NCBI RefSeq assembly: GCF_002157685.2
Contig: NZ_AP026738.1
Span: forward strand, 992,001 to 1,056,000
Direction of reading: 5' to 3'
Origin: Comamonas thiooxydans
GTDB lineage: Bacteria; Pseudomonadota; Gammaproteobacteria; Burkholderiales; Burkholderiaceae_C
Length of the DNA stretch: 64,000 nt
In this document: positions 52,538-62,944 of the stretch, piece after piece
How the letters are laid out: each line of letters starts with the position of its first letter
Position numbering within the stretch: the stretch's first letter is position 1
Translations under genes and position numbers: made by a program
Notes under the pieces: generated by a model
Told to the model about the DNA's origin: nothing
The model's database searches: none
The model's input: the letters and a program-made list of their open reading frames with translations, nothing else

Positions 52538-52613
52538 TGGTGGGCCCTGAGTGATTCGAACACTCGACCAACGGATTAAGAGTCCGCTGCTCTACCAACT
52601 GAGCTAAGAGCCC
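52538..52613 (-). tRNA. tRNA-Lys (CTT), copy 2
   Basis: Identical in sequence to the copy at 52288, again 49 nt from its neighbours. Confidence 0.97.
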
Positions 52614-52662
52614 GCCGGAGTAAATCCGGAGGATCAATCTGAAGAATCAGACTGAAGAAATT

Positions 52663-52738
52663 TGGTGGGCCCTGAGTGATTCGAACACTCGACCAACGGA
52701 TTAAGAGTCCGCTGCTCTACCAGCTGAGCTAAGAGCCC
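52663..52738 (-). tRNA. tRNA-Lys (CTT), copy 1 (promoter-proximal)
   Basis: Differs from the other three by one base in the D loop (AGCTGG for AGTTGG). Promoter-proximal copy. Confidence 0.97.
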
Positions 52739-52770
52739 CACGCGATGCCTGCGCTGCAAGCAAGACCGCA

Positions 52771-52776
52771 ATTATG
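52771..52776 (-). promoter_or_regulatory. -10 box of the tRNA-Lys array
   Basis: CATAAT on the minus strand, 33 nt before the first tRNA; the -35 region is around CTGCAA at 17 nt spacing, weak. Confidence 0.45.
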
Positions 52777-52817
52777 CGCTAATTTTGGATGGCTTGCAGG
52801 AAAACCCGCAGGTTTTT

Positions 52818-53696
52818 TTAATCCAGTGCGTTGCGGCGTTGCAATTCGACGAACAGGCCCGCCTGGTCCAGGTCGCCCAGGCCGTTTTTCACGCCCTCGG
52901 CATAGAGCTGCTCCAGCAGGCCGGTGATGGGCGCGTCAAAGCCGATTTCCTCGGCCGTGGCGATGGCATTGCGCATGTCCTTGAGCTGCACCGTCATGCG
53001 CCCGCGCGGTGCAAAGTCGTGCTTGACCATGCGTTCGCCATGCACTTGCAGAATGCGGCTGTCGGCAAAGCCGCCGGAGATGGCTTCGCGCACCTTGGCA
53101 GGGTCGGCGCCGCCGCGTTCGGCCAGCAGCAGGGCTTCGGCCACGGCACCGATGGTGATGCCCACGATCATCTGGTTGGCCAGCTTCGCCAACTGGCCTG
53201 CGCCATGCGGGCCCACATGGGTGGCACGGCCCAGCGCCGCAAAAAGGGGCAGGGCTTGTTCGAAATCCGCAGCCTCGCCACCGGCCATGATGGCCAGCGT
53301 GCCGGCTTCCGCACCCAACGTGCCGCCTGAGACGGGGGCATCCAGATGCCGCACGCCCAGCGCGGCAAGCTTGCCGGCATGTTCACGCGCTTCGCGTGGC
53401 TGGATGGAGGCCATGTCGATGAACAGCGAGCCCTTGGGCAGGGCATCGGCCACGCCCAGCTCGAACAGCACCTCGCCCACGATGGCGCCGCTCTCCAGCA
53501 GGCTCACGGCAAAGTCCACGCCGCGTACGGCATCCGCCGCGCTGTCGTGGATGTTCACGCCATCGGCAGCCAGCGGCTCGGCCTTAGCGCGGGTACGGTT
53601 CCAGGCGTGGACCTCGTGGCCGGCCTGAGCTAGGCGGCGGGCCATGGGCAGGCCCATCATGCCCGTGCCCAGAACTGCGATCTTCAATGTGTTCAT
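52818..53696 (-). CDS. beta-hydroxyacid dehydrogenase, 3-hydroxyisobutyrate dehydrogenase / tartronate semialdehyde reductase-like
   Basis: 292 aa. Rossmann opening KIAVLGTGMMGLPMARRLA (5-23), NRT phosphate-sensor (R35 suggests NADP), substrate motif DAPVSGGTLGAEAGTLAIM, and catalytic Lys in GQLAKLANQMIVG. C-terminal helical domain ends KNGLGDLDQAGLFVELQRR. Acts on a short beta-hydroxy acid; which one cannot be told. Start by the family N-terminus; AGGGA lies 10 nt upstream. Terminates toward the tRNA promoter. Confidence 0.9.
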   Translation of the reverse strand: MNTLKIAVLGTGMMGLPMARRLAQAGHEVHAWNRTRAKAEPLAADGVNIHDSAADAVRGVDFAVSLLESGAIVGEVLFELGVADALPKGSLFIDMASIQPREAREHAGKLAALGVRHLDAPVSGGTLGAEAGTLAIMAGGEAADFEQALPLFAALGRATHVGPHGAGQLAKLANQMIVGITIGAVAEALLLAERGGADPAKVREAISGGFADSRILQVHGERMVKHDFAPRGRMTVQLKDMRNAIATAEEIGFDAPITGLLEQLYAEGVKNGLGDLDQAGLFVELQRRNALD

Positions 53697-53837
53697 GGCG
53701 TTGTTTCCCTGGAGTTTCGGAACGTCAACACGTTCTTGTGAATGACGACATGCTAAGCCCTGAAGCAGCCCGCAATCGCGGTCATGACCACAGATCAGTT
53801 GTGCGCGCAGGATGCGGAAAATGAAAAGCCGAAAACA

Positions 53838-53873
53838 GCAAGGGCAGCCTGAGCTGCCCTTGATGTTTTTTTT
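53838..53873. terminator. terminator after guaC, possibly bidirectional
   Basis: CAAGGGCAGC-CTGA-GCTGCCCTTG, 10-bp perfect stem; T-run on the plus side is longer (TTTTTTTT), on the minus side shorter (TTTT after GCTG). It lies 40 bp past guaC. Confidence 0.75.
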
Positions 53874-53912
53874 GGAGGTTCACCTTCGCGCTGGTGAGTC
53901 GCGCTTTACGGC

Positions 53913-54890
53913 CTACATCAGCAGATGCTCGCCGGCGTTGTCGCCGCCGAGGATGACGTAGTTGACCTTGCGGATGTCCATGAGCTTGGTGCCGCCTGCG
54001 TAGCTGATGGAGGACTGCACGTCCTGCTGCATCTCGACCAGCGTGTTCATCAGCGGGCCCTTGACGGGCTCCAGAATGCGCTTACCTTCCACATGCTTGT
54101 ACTCGCCCTTGTTGAAGTCTGAGGCCGAGCCGTAGTATTCCTTGAACAACTGGCCGTCCACTTCCACGGTCTTGCCGGGCGACTCTTCATGGCCCGCAAA
54201 CAGGGAGCCGATCATCACCATGGTGGCACCGAAACGGATGCTCTTGGCGATGTCGCCGTGGCTGCGGATACCGCCGTCGGCAATGATGGGCTTGGTTGCC
54301 ACGCGGGCGCACCACTTGAGCGCCGACAGCTGCCAGCCGCCCGTGCCGAAGCCGGTTTTGAGCTTGGTGATGCAAACCTTGCCGGGGCCCACGCCGACCT
54401 TGGTGGCGTCGGCTCCCCAGTTTTCCAGGTCAATCACTGCCTCGGGCGTGGCGACGTTGCCGGCAATCACAAAGGCCGCAGGGATCTTGGCCTTGATGTA
54501 GGCAATCATGTTCTTCACGCTCTCGGCATGGCCGTGGGCAATGTCGATGGTGATGTATTCGGGGCAGATGCCGTCGGCCACGAAACGGTCCACCGTTTCG
54601 TAGTCCGGCTGCTTGACGCCCAGAGAGATGGAGGCAAACAGTCCCTTGGACTGCATGTCCTTGGTGAAGGCCACGTTGTCGATGTCAAAACGGTGCATCA
54701 CATAGAAGAAACCGTTTTGTGCCAGATAAGTGCAGATCTTCTCGTCCACCACCGTCTTCATGTTGGCGGGCACCACAGGCAGCTTGAAGCTGCGGTTGCC
54801 CAGCACCACGCTGGTGTCACATTCCGAACGGCTTTCCACGCGGCACATGCGGGGCAGCAGAAGAATGTTGTCGTAGTCGAAGATTTCCAT
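53913..54890 (-). CDS. guaC: GMP reductase
   Basis: 325 aa, (beta/alpha)8 barrel relative of IMPDH without CBS domains. Reduces GMP to IMP with NADPH and releases ammonia. [20 protein letters not shown] opens it; [15 protein letters not shown] has the catalytic Cys (GPGxxCxT), followed by [11 protein letters not shown] and [18 protein letters not shown]. Ends [10 protein letters not shown]. Type is the shorter GuaC2-like group. It follows the tetR terminator and is a separate unit. GGAG lies about 9 nt before ATG. Confidence 0.95.
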   Translation of the reverse strand: MEIFDYDNILLLPRMCRVESRSECDTSVVLGNRSFKLPVVPANMKTVVDEKICTYLAQNGFFYVMHRFDIDNVAFTKDMQSKGLFASISLGVKQPDYETVDRFVADGICPEYITIDIAHGHAESVKNMIAYIKAKIPAAFVIAGNVATPEAVIDLENWGADATKVGVGPGKVCITKLKTGFGTGGWQLSALKWCARVATKPIIADGGIRSHGDIAKSIRFGATMVMIGSLFAGHEESPGKTVEVDGQLFKEYYGSASDFNKGEYKHVEGKRILEPVKGPLMNTLVEMQQDVQSSISYAGGTKLMDIRKVNYVILGGDNAGEHLLM

Positions 54891-54999
54891 GGTTCCAAGC
54901 TCCGGAAAAGGTCACGGCGGGAATCTCACCCACCTCAATTTTCAAGGATAGGCGCTTGGCTTGGAGCCCGGTTTTCGGCAGTGCCGGCATGCAGCAGGC

Positions 55000-55034
55000 A
55001 AAAAAAACCGGACCTCAAAAAACTTGGGCCCGGT
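55000..55034 (-). terminator. intrinsic terminator between tetR and guaC
   Basis: Minus strand ACCGGGCC...GGTCCGGT (8 bp, one G-T) followed by T8. It ends the tetR transcript before guaC. Confidence 0.85.
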
Positions 55035-55089
55035 GATTGATTCTATACGGCGATGGCGCAAATCGTATGTTCCGACATCGTTATGATGG

Positions 55090-55737
55090 TTATAAGGATT
55101 TTCTTATAGAGTCGCTTTTGCCCTGTGTGTCACCCGGTGTGCCATAGGCCCGCATGAAGGCATCCACGGCGCGCTCGGTGCACAGGGCAATCTCCTGCGC
55201 AGTAGGGGCGGGCAGGTGCTGGAACATGAAGCGCGGCAGCAGCTCGGCTTCCAGCAGCGCCAGCAGATGATGGCGCATGACCTCGGTGTCGGCATTGCGC
55301 AGCAGCCGGCGCTCGATACCCTGCTGCAAAAAGGCGTTGATGGCGGCATTGCCGCGCGCCGGCCCCATGTCCCAGCAGCGCTGGCCGATATTGGCGCGAC
55401 CGCCTTCGGAGACCAGCAGGCGGCGCACGGCCATCACCTCCGGCGAGTACAGCAAGCCCAGGAAACGCTGGCCGAAGTTGCGCAGCGTCTGCGCCGCATC
55501 GTCATTGCCGGCCTGCAGCGCCAGCATGGTGTTCTGGAAGTCGGCCTCGGAGGCCTGGAACATCACCTCCAGAAACAGCGCTTCCTTGGACGGAAAGTAG
55601 TTGTAGAGCGTGGCCTTGGAGCCGCCCAGCCTGGTGCAGATCTCGGACATGGAAGTGCGCTCAAAGCCCAGTTCGCCAAAGGTGGCTGCTGCAACGTCAA
55701 TGATGGCCTGTCGCTTTTCTTCCGTTTTGGTGCGCAT
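55090..55737 (-). CDS. TetR-family repressor of the divergent efflux operon
   Basis: 215 aa. N-terminal HTH: RQAIIDVAAATFGELGFERT SMSEICTRLGGSKATLYNYF (residues 9-50). The C-terminal ligand-binding domain has TetR_C_7-like AVRRLLVSEGGR. Divergent from the OMF gene by 106 bp that holds a perfect palindrome overlapping the OMF -10, so local repression is likely. ATG 55737 is set by the HTH position; in-frame sequence upstream runs through the operator and is not coding. Confidence 0.92.
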   Translation of the reverse strand: MRTKTEEKRQAIIDVAAATFGELGFERTSMSEICTRLGGSKATLYNYFPSKEALFLEVMFQASEADFQNTMLALQAGNDDAAQTLRNFGQRFLGLLYSPEVMAVRRLLVSEGGRANIGQRCWDMGPARGNAAINAFLQQGIERRLLRNADTEVMRHHLLALLEAELLPRFMFQHLPAPTAQEIALCTERAVDAFMRAYGTPGDTQGKSDSIRKSL

Positions 55738-55783
55738 GGGGCGAAATGTCCTGGGGCGGTGGTGATGTCTTTCAGTGTAGCGC

Positions 55784-55813
55784 TTGCGATCTCGAATGCT
55801 GGAAACATATACT
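55784..55813 (+). promoter_or_regulatory. promoter of the efflux operon
   Basis: TTGCGA (55784-55789), 18-nt spacer, TATACT (55808-55813). Start would fall near 55820, inside the operator. Confidence 0.65.
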
Positions 55814-55825
55814 GTACCGTACAGT
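55811..55825. promoter_or_regulatory. TetR operator palindrome
   Basis: ACTGTAC-C-GTACAGT, a perfect 15-bp palindrome overlapping the -10 of the efflux promoter and 74 bp from the tetR ATG. A single operator could repress both directions. Confidence 0.8.
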
Positions 55826-55843
55826 TCATTATCAAAGTATTTC

Positions 55844-57340
55844 ATGACTCAATGCATAGCCGCCGCGCCGCAGAGGATTCGGCGCGGGCGCCATGGCTGG
55901 TGGGTTCTGGGTTTGCCGGCGGTTCTGGCAGCCTGCGCCCAGATTCCCGAATGGGAGGGCAAGGCCGTATTGGCGCAGCCCGTGCCCGAGACTCTGCAGG
56001 CTGCAAACCATGCCCCGCCAATGGACTGGCCCACCGAGCAATGGTGGCAGCGCTATGGCGATGCACAGCTCGATCAGCTGATCGACCAGGCCCTGGAGGG
56101 CGCTCCCGATATGGCGGTGGCCGCCGCCCGCGTGCAGCAGGCCAGGGCCATGCTGGGTGTGAGCGAAGCGGCCTCCGCGCCGCAGCTTTCCACCCGCGTC
56201 TCGGTCAGCGAGGACAAGCTCAGCTACAACCATCTGACGCCAGAGGCCTTCGCGCCGCGCGGTATGAATGACTATGGCCGCGCGACACTGGACCTTAACT
56301 GGTCGCTGGACCTGTGGGGCAAGCAGCGTGCCGCCGTGGCCGCCGCTGCCGGCGAGCTGGCAGCGCGCGAGGCCGATGCAGCCCAGGCGCGTCTCGTGCT
56401 GTCCAGCAATGTGGCCCTGGCCTATGCGCAGCTGCTGCGTCTGGCCGCCAATGCGCAGACGCTGGAGCAATCCGTGAAGGTCCGCCGGACCACGGCCGAG
56501 CTGTTTGATCAGCGCTATGCCAACGGACTGGAAAACCAGGGCAGCGTGCACAGCGCCAGGGCGCGTCTGGCAGCCGCGCAGGCCGAGCTGGCTCAGATGC
56601 AGGAACAGGTCTCTTTGCAGCGCAACAGCATTGCTGCGCTGATCGGAGCCGCTCCCGATCGTGGTGCGGCCATCGCGCTGGATGCCGGGCGCCTGCAATC
56701 ACCGTGGCAGCAGCAATGGGCCTTGCCGCAGCAGTTGCCAGCGCACCTGCTGGGCCGTCGCCCCGATGTGGTGGCCGCCCGTCTGCAGGCACAGGCGCTG
56801 GAGTCGCGCGTGGCGTCGCAGCAGGCCGAGTTCTATCCCGATGTGAATCTCAGCGCCTTTGTCGGCGTGCAGTCGCTGGGCCTGGATATGCTGACCCGAA
56901 GCGGCTCCAGCATCGCCAGCGTGGGGCCGGCCATCAGCCTGCCGATCTTCAATGGCGGCCGCTTGCGCTCGCAACTGGGGGCCGCACGTGCCCGTTATGA
57001 CGAGGCCGTGGCCCAGTACCGCAGCACGCTCAACCGGGCCTTGCAGGAGGTGGCGGACAACGCCGTCAGCCAGCTAGCGCTGCAGCAGCAGCTGACGGCC
57101 ATGCAGCAGGCCGTGACGGCCGCGACCGAGGCGCATCGTGTGGCGCGCAACCGCTATGAGGGCGGGCTGGCGCGCTATCTCGATGTGCTGTCGGCGGAAG
57201 ACCAGCTGCTGGCCAGCGTGCGCCAGCTGGTCGACGTGCAGTCGCGCGCCCTGACGCTCGATATCGGTCTGCATCGCGCACTGGGCGGCGGCTGGAGCGA
57301 GTCCGCCGGCGCCCCTGATGCGGCTGCGCCAAAGGCCTGA
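55844..57340 (+). CDS. outer-membrane efflux lipoprotein (OMF, NodT family)
   Basis: 498 aa. N-terminal signal with lipobox LAAC (WVLGLPAVLAACAQIPEW, Cys near residue 31), so anchored to the outer membrane by lipid. Two OEP repeats (TolC fold) follow, with DYGRATLDLNWSLDLWGKQR, LLGRRPDVVAARLQAQALES and PIFNGGRLRSQLGAARARYDEAVAQYR all NodT-like. Works with the HlyD and MFS proteins next to it. ATG 55844 is selected since earlier in-frame codons lie within the operator. Confidence 0.94.
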   Translation: MTQCIAAAPQRIRRGRHGWWVLGLPAVLAACAQIPEWEGKAVLAQPVPETLQAANHAPPMDWPTEQWWQRYGDAQLDQLIDQALEGAPDMAVAAARVQQARAMLGVSEAASAPQLSTRVSVSEDKLSYNHLTPEAFAPRGMNDYGRATLDLNWSLDLWGKQRAAVAAAAGELAAREADAAQARLVLSSNVALAYAQLLRLAANAQTLEQSVKVRRTTAELFDQRYANGLENQGSVHSARARLAAAQAELAQMQEQVSLQRNSIAALIGAAPDRGAAIALDAGRLQSPWQQQWALPQQLPAHLLGRRPDVVAARLQAQALESRVASQQAEFYPDVNLSAFVGVQSLGLDMLTRSGSSIASVGPAISLPIFNGGRLRSQLGAARARYDEAVAQYRSTLNRALQEVADNAVSQLALQQQLTAMQQAVTAATEAHRVARNRYEGGLARYLDVLSAEDQLLASVRQLVDVQSRALTLDIGLHRALGGGWSESAGAPDAAAPKA

Positions 57341-57360
57341 GCCGCTTTCCTGAACTGAAT

Positions 57361-57437
57361 GACTTACGCAAAACGGGTTCCGGCAAGACGACTGCCGCAG
57401 GCGGCAGGCCGTGATTGCATTCCTGTTTGCGTAGGTC
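57361..57437. repeat. palindromic intergenic unit between OMF and HlyD genes
   Basis: Outer arms GACTTACGCAAA (57361-57372) and TTTGCGTAGGTC (57426-57437), 12 bp with one wobble; inner arms CTGCCGC/GCGGCAG around a 2-nt centre (57392-57407). About 77 bp, like a REP or MITE relic. It fills most of the 121-bp gap. Confidence 0.65.
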
Positions 57438-57461
57438 CCATGAATATTTCCAAGGTTTTGT

Positions 57462-58634
57462 ATGACTGAAAACGCTTCTTCCGTGAGCGCGAATCCTGCC
57501 GTGCGCGAACAGCGCCGCAACCGGCTGCTGGCCGGGCTGGCAGGCGTGGTGCTGCTTGCCGGTGCGGCTGCCGGCGCCTATTGGTGGCTGCATGCCTCCC
57601 ACTTCGTCTCCACCGACAACGCCTATGCAGCGGCCGAGGTGGCGCAGGTCACGCCATCCATTGGCGGCACGGTGCTGGAGGTGCTGGTCAGGGACACCCA
57701 GGCCGTCAAGCAAGGCGATGTGCTGGTGCGCATCGATCCCACGGACGCCCGGCTGGCACTGGCCCAGGCCGAGGCCGAGCTGGCCCGCGCCACGCGCCGC
57801 GTCAAGGGCTACGTGGCCAATGATGGCGGCCTCAAGGCCCAGGTGACGGCCCGCGAGGCCGATGAAAAGCGCGCGGCCGCGCAACTGCTGGCGGCCGAGG
57901 CCGATATGGCGCGTGCCACCATCGACCTGCAGCGTCGCCAGGCCCTGGCCAAGAGCGGTTCGGTCTCGGGCGAGGAGCTGACGCAGGCGCAGAACGCGTT
58001 TGCCGCAGCCAAGGCGCAGCTGGCATCGGCCGTGGCCGCACAGGCCCAGGCCAGGGCCAACCGCGAAGCGGCCGTGGGCGCCAAGCAGGTCAACGCCGCG
58101 CTGATCGAGGGCGCGGATGCCCAGACCAATCCCGAGGTGCAGCTGGCGCAGGCGCGCCGCGATCAGGCCCAGGTCGATCTGGATCGCAGCACGGTGCGCG
58201 CTCCCGTCGATGGCGTGGTGGCCAAGCGCAGCGTGCAGGTCGGGCAGCGCGTGCAGGCCGGCGCGCCCCTGATGACGGTGGTGCCGGTGCAGCGGATCTA
58301 TGTGGATGCCAACTTCAAGGAGGGCCAGCTGGGCAGGGTACGCGTGGGCCAACGCGTGCAGCTGCAGTCCGATCTGTACGGCAGCGATGTGAAGTACAGC
58401 GGGACTGTGGTGGGCTTCAGCGGCGGCTCCGGCTCGGCGTTTGCGGCCATTCCCGCGCAGAACGCCACGGGCAACTGGATCAAGGTGGTTCAGCGCCTGC
58501 CCGTGCGCATTCAGCTGGACGCCGCCGAGCTGGCCCGCAACCCGCTGCGCGTGGGCCTGTCCATGCATGTGACGGTGGACACCCGCAGCGGCCCTGCCGA
58601 CGCAGCCGGCGTGGCGACCACGGCCGCGCAGTGA
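57462..58634 (+). CDS. emrA: HlyD-family membrane fusion protein (EmrA-type)
   Basis: 390 aa. One N-terminal membrane helix (RLLAGLAGVVLLAGAAAGAYWW, 22-43), then STDNAYAAAEVAQVTPSIGG and the lipoyl half VLEVLVRDTQAVKQGDVLVRID. A long coiled coil (about 95-205) follows, then the second lipoyl half STVRAPVDGVVAKRSVQVGQRV and beta-barrel. Bridges the MFS pump and the OMF. Starts after a palindromic unit. AAGG lies 7 nt before ATG. Confidence 0.93.
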   Translation: MTENASSVSANPAVREQRRNRLLAGLAGVVLLAGAAAGAYWWLHASHFVSTDNAYAAAEVAQVTPSIGGTVLEVLVRDTQAVKQGDVLVRIDPTDARLALAQAEAELARATRRVKGYVANDGGLKAQVTAREADEKRAAAQLLAAEADMARATIDLQRRQALAKSGSVSGEELTQAQNAFAAAKAQLASAVAAQAQARANREAAVGAKQVNAALIEGADAQTNPEVQLAQARRDQAQVDLDRSTVRAPVDGVVAKRSVQVGQRVQAGAPLMTVVPVQRIYVDANFKEGQLGRVRVGQRVQLQSDLYGSDVKYSGTVVGFSGGSGSAFAAIPAQNATGNWIKVVQRLPVRIQLDAAELARNPLRVGLSMHVTVDTRSGPADAAGVATTAAQ

Positions 58635-58641
58635 GTGCCTC

Positions 58642-60222
58642 ATGAGCGATCACAACGCAAGTGCGGCCGCAGCGGCCGATGCGCCTGCCGTGCCCATGGC
58701 CGCCGGCATGGTGCCGCTGACGGGGGGCACGCTGTGGCTGGCGGCCCTGGTGCTGGCTGCGGCCAATTTCATGGCTGTGCTGGACATGACGGTGGCCAAT
58801 GTCTCCGTGCCCAGCATCGCCGGCAATCTGGGCGCGACTACCAGCCAGGGCACCTGGGTCATCACCAGCTATGCGGTGGCCGAGGCCATCACCGTGCCGC
58901 TGACCGGCTGGCTGGCGGTGCGCTTCGGCGCGGTGCGCGTGTTTGCCACGGCCATGGGCCTGTTCGGTCTGGCATCGCTGCTGTGCGGCCTGGCCAATTC
59001 CCTGGGCATGCTGGTGTTCGCGCGTATCTTGCAGGGTCTGGCCGGCGGCCCGCTGATGCCGCTGTCCCAGTCGCTGCTGCTGCGCATCTTCCCGCCGCGC
59101 ATGGCGCCTGCGGCCATCGGCCTGTGGTCCATGACCACGCTGATCGCCCCCGTGCTGGGCCCCATCGTGGGCGGCTGGATCTGCGACGAGTACACCTGGC
59201 ACTGGATCTTCCTGATCAACATCCCGGTGGCCCTAGTCTGCGCGTTTGCGGTCTGGCATCTGGTCAGGCGCTACGAGCAGCCGCTGCTCAAGAACCCCAT
59301 AGACACCGTGGGCCTGATTCTGCTCATCGTCTGGGTAGGCTCGCTGCAGCTGATGCTTGATGAAGGCAAGAACCTGGACTGGTTTGCCTCGCCCATGATC
59401 GTGGCACTGGCTGCGGTGGCCGTGGTGGGCTTTGCGGCCTTCATGATCTGGGAGCTGCATGCAGAGCACCCTATCGTGGATCTGCGCGTCTTCAGGCACC
59501 GCGGCTTTTCCATGGCCGTGCTGACTATCAGCCTCGCGTTTGCGGCCTTCTTCGCCGTCAATGTGCTCACGCCGCTGTGGCTGCAGAGCTTCATGGGCTA
59601 CACGGCCACGCTGGCGGGTCTGGTCACGGCATGGACGGGGCTGTTCGCGCTGTTCGTGGCGCCGGCCGCGGCCGGGCTGGCGGCCAGGGTGGACCCGCGC
59701 CGGCTGATCTTTGGCGGCGTGTTCTGGATGGGGGTGATCACCTGCTGGCGGGCATTCGCCACGACGGACATGGGCTATTGGGACATCGCCCTGCCGCTGA
59801 TGTTCATGGGGCTGGGTCTGCCGTTCTTCTTCATTCCGACCACCGGACTGGCGCTGGCCAGCGTGGAGCCGCAGGAGATGGACAACGCGGCCGGTCTGAT
59901 GAACTTTCTGCGCACCCTGTCGGGCGCGGCCGCGGTCTCCGTGGTCAACACGGCCTGGGAGAACGGCACGACGCGCAAGCATGCAGAACTGGTGGGCCTG
60001 AGCGATGGCGGCGGCGAGGTGCTGCACGGGCTGCAGCAGTCGGGCATGAGTGCCGATGCGGCGCTGTCGGCGCTCGATCAGCTCGTCACCAGCCAGAGCG
60101 TGATGCTGGCCACCAACCAGATCATGTTCATCATCGCGGGCGGCTTTGTGCTGGCGGCCTGCGCGATCTGGCTGGCACCGAGGCCGACCCGCGTGGTCGA
60201 TCCCGGTGCTGGCGGCCACTGA
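58642..60222 (+). CDS. emrB: DHA2-family MFS drug efflux pump (EmrB/QacA type)
   Basis: 526 aa, 14 predicted membrane segments. MAVLDMTVANVSVPSIAGNL (TM1 with D1 motif), motif A-like GWLAVRFGAVRVF, RILQGLAGGPLMPLSQSLL (TM4-5), motif C LIAPVLGPIVGGWI. Exports hydrophobic drugs by proton antiport. Starts 7 nt after the emrA stop with a GTGAG in the overlap, so coupled. Last gene of the operon; a hairpin repeat follows. Substrate unknown. Confidence 0.94.
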   Translation: MSDHNASAAAAADAPAVPMAAGMVPLTGGTLWLAALVLAAANFMAVLDMTVANVSVPSIAGNLGATTSQGTWVITSYAVAEAITVPLTGWLAVRFGAVRVFATAMGLFGLASLLCGLANSLGMLVFARILQGLAGGPLMPLSQSLLLRIFPPRMAPAAIGLWSMTTLIAPVLGPIVGGWICDEYTWHWIFLINIPVALVCAFAVWHLVRRYEQPLLKNPIDTVGLILLIVWVGSLQLMLDEGKNLDWFASPMIVALAAVAVVGFAAFMIWELHAEHPIVDLRVFRHRGFSMAVLTISLAFAAFFAVNVLTPLWLQSFMGYTATLAGLVTAWTGLFALFVAPAAAGLAARVDPRRLIFGGVFWMGVITCWRAFATTDMGYWDIALPLMFMGLGLPFFFIPTTGLALASVEPQEMDNAAGLMNFLRTLSGAAAVSVVNTAWENGTTRKHAELVGLSDGGGEVLHGLQQSGMSADAALSALDQLVTSQSVMLATNQIMFIIAGGFVLAACAIWLAPRPTRVVDPGAGGH

Positions 60223-60246
60223 GTGCCGCGGCTTCAGTGAATTGAT

Positions 60247-60322
60247 AGCTGCTTGCGATTGATATACATGAGTTTCAGATATGAAGATGTCTGAAACCTA
60301 TATGCATCAGGCGCAAGCAGCT
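60247..60322. repeat. dispersed hairpin repeat, copy 7 (long form)
   Basis: AGCTGCTTGCG / CGCAAGCAGCT are perfect 11-bp outer arms; inner GTTTCAGA / TCTGAAAC 8 bp. Preceded by TTGAT and followed by TTTTC. Same length and architecture as the copy at 36778. Lies between emrB and uvrD. Confidence 0.8.
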
Positions 60323-60384
60323 TTTCTTTCAGGAGCGTTATGCCGCGAAAGCAGCAGCAGATCGCAGGGAGTCGCCAGCATTTC

Positions 60385-60398
60385 TACAATGGGAGGCT
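60385..60398 (+). promoter_or_regulatory. -10-like TACAAT before uvrD
   Basis: TACAAT at 60385-60390 ends 8 nt before ATG 60399; GGGAGG falls between, so either a very short leader with a Shine-Dalgarno or a different promoter. Confidence 0.35.
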
Positions 60399-62876
<2,478 letters not shown>

Positions 62877-62897
62877 GGCATAGCGCCTTTGCCCAGG

Positions 62898-62929
62898 AAA
62901 AAGCCGCCTTGTAGAAGGCGGCTTTTTTT
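62898..62929. terminator. bidirectional terminator between uvrD and phoX-like gene
   Basis: AAAAAGCCGCCTT-GTAG-AAGGCGGCTTTTTTT, 13-bp stem, A/T tracts both sides, between convergent genes. Confidence 0.93.
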
Positions 62930-62944
62930 ATGAGGCGTTGGCGC

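Larger units (their letters stand above)
52288..52738. repeat. 125-bp tandem repeat carrying the tRNA genes
   Basis: Four tRNA units with spacers of exactly 49 nt, nearly identical in sequence (CCGGATAAACCGGAGGATC... then ATCTGAAGAATCAGACTGAAG). The period is 125 bp, so recent expansion or ongoing homogenisation is likely. Confidence 0.9.

Noticed and set aside
52288..52738. Tandem repeat as a possible CRISPR array
   Set aside because: Repeat units are tRNA genes and the spacers are nearly identical to each other.
60223..60398. The emrB-uvrD gap hairpin as an intrinsic terminator only
   Set aside because: The stem is too long and internally structured, with a weak T-run; treated as a member of the dispersed repeat, though it may also end transcription.
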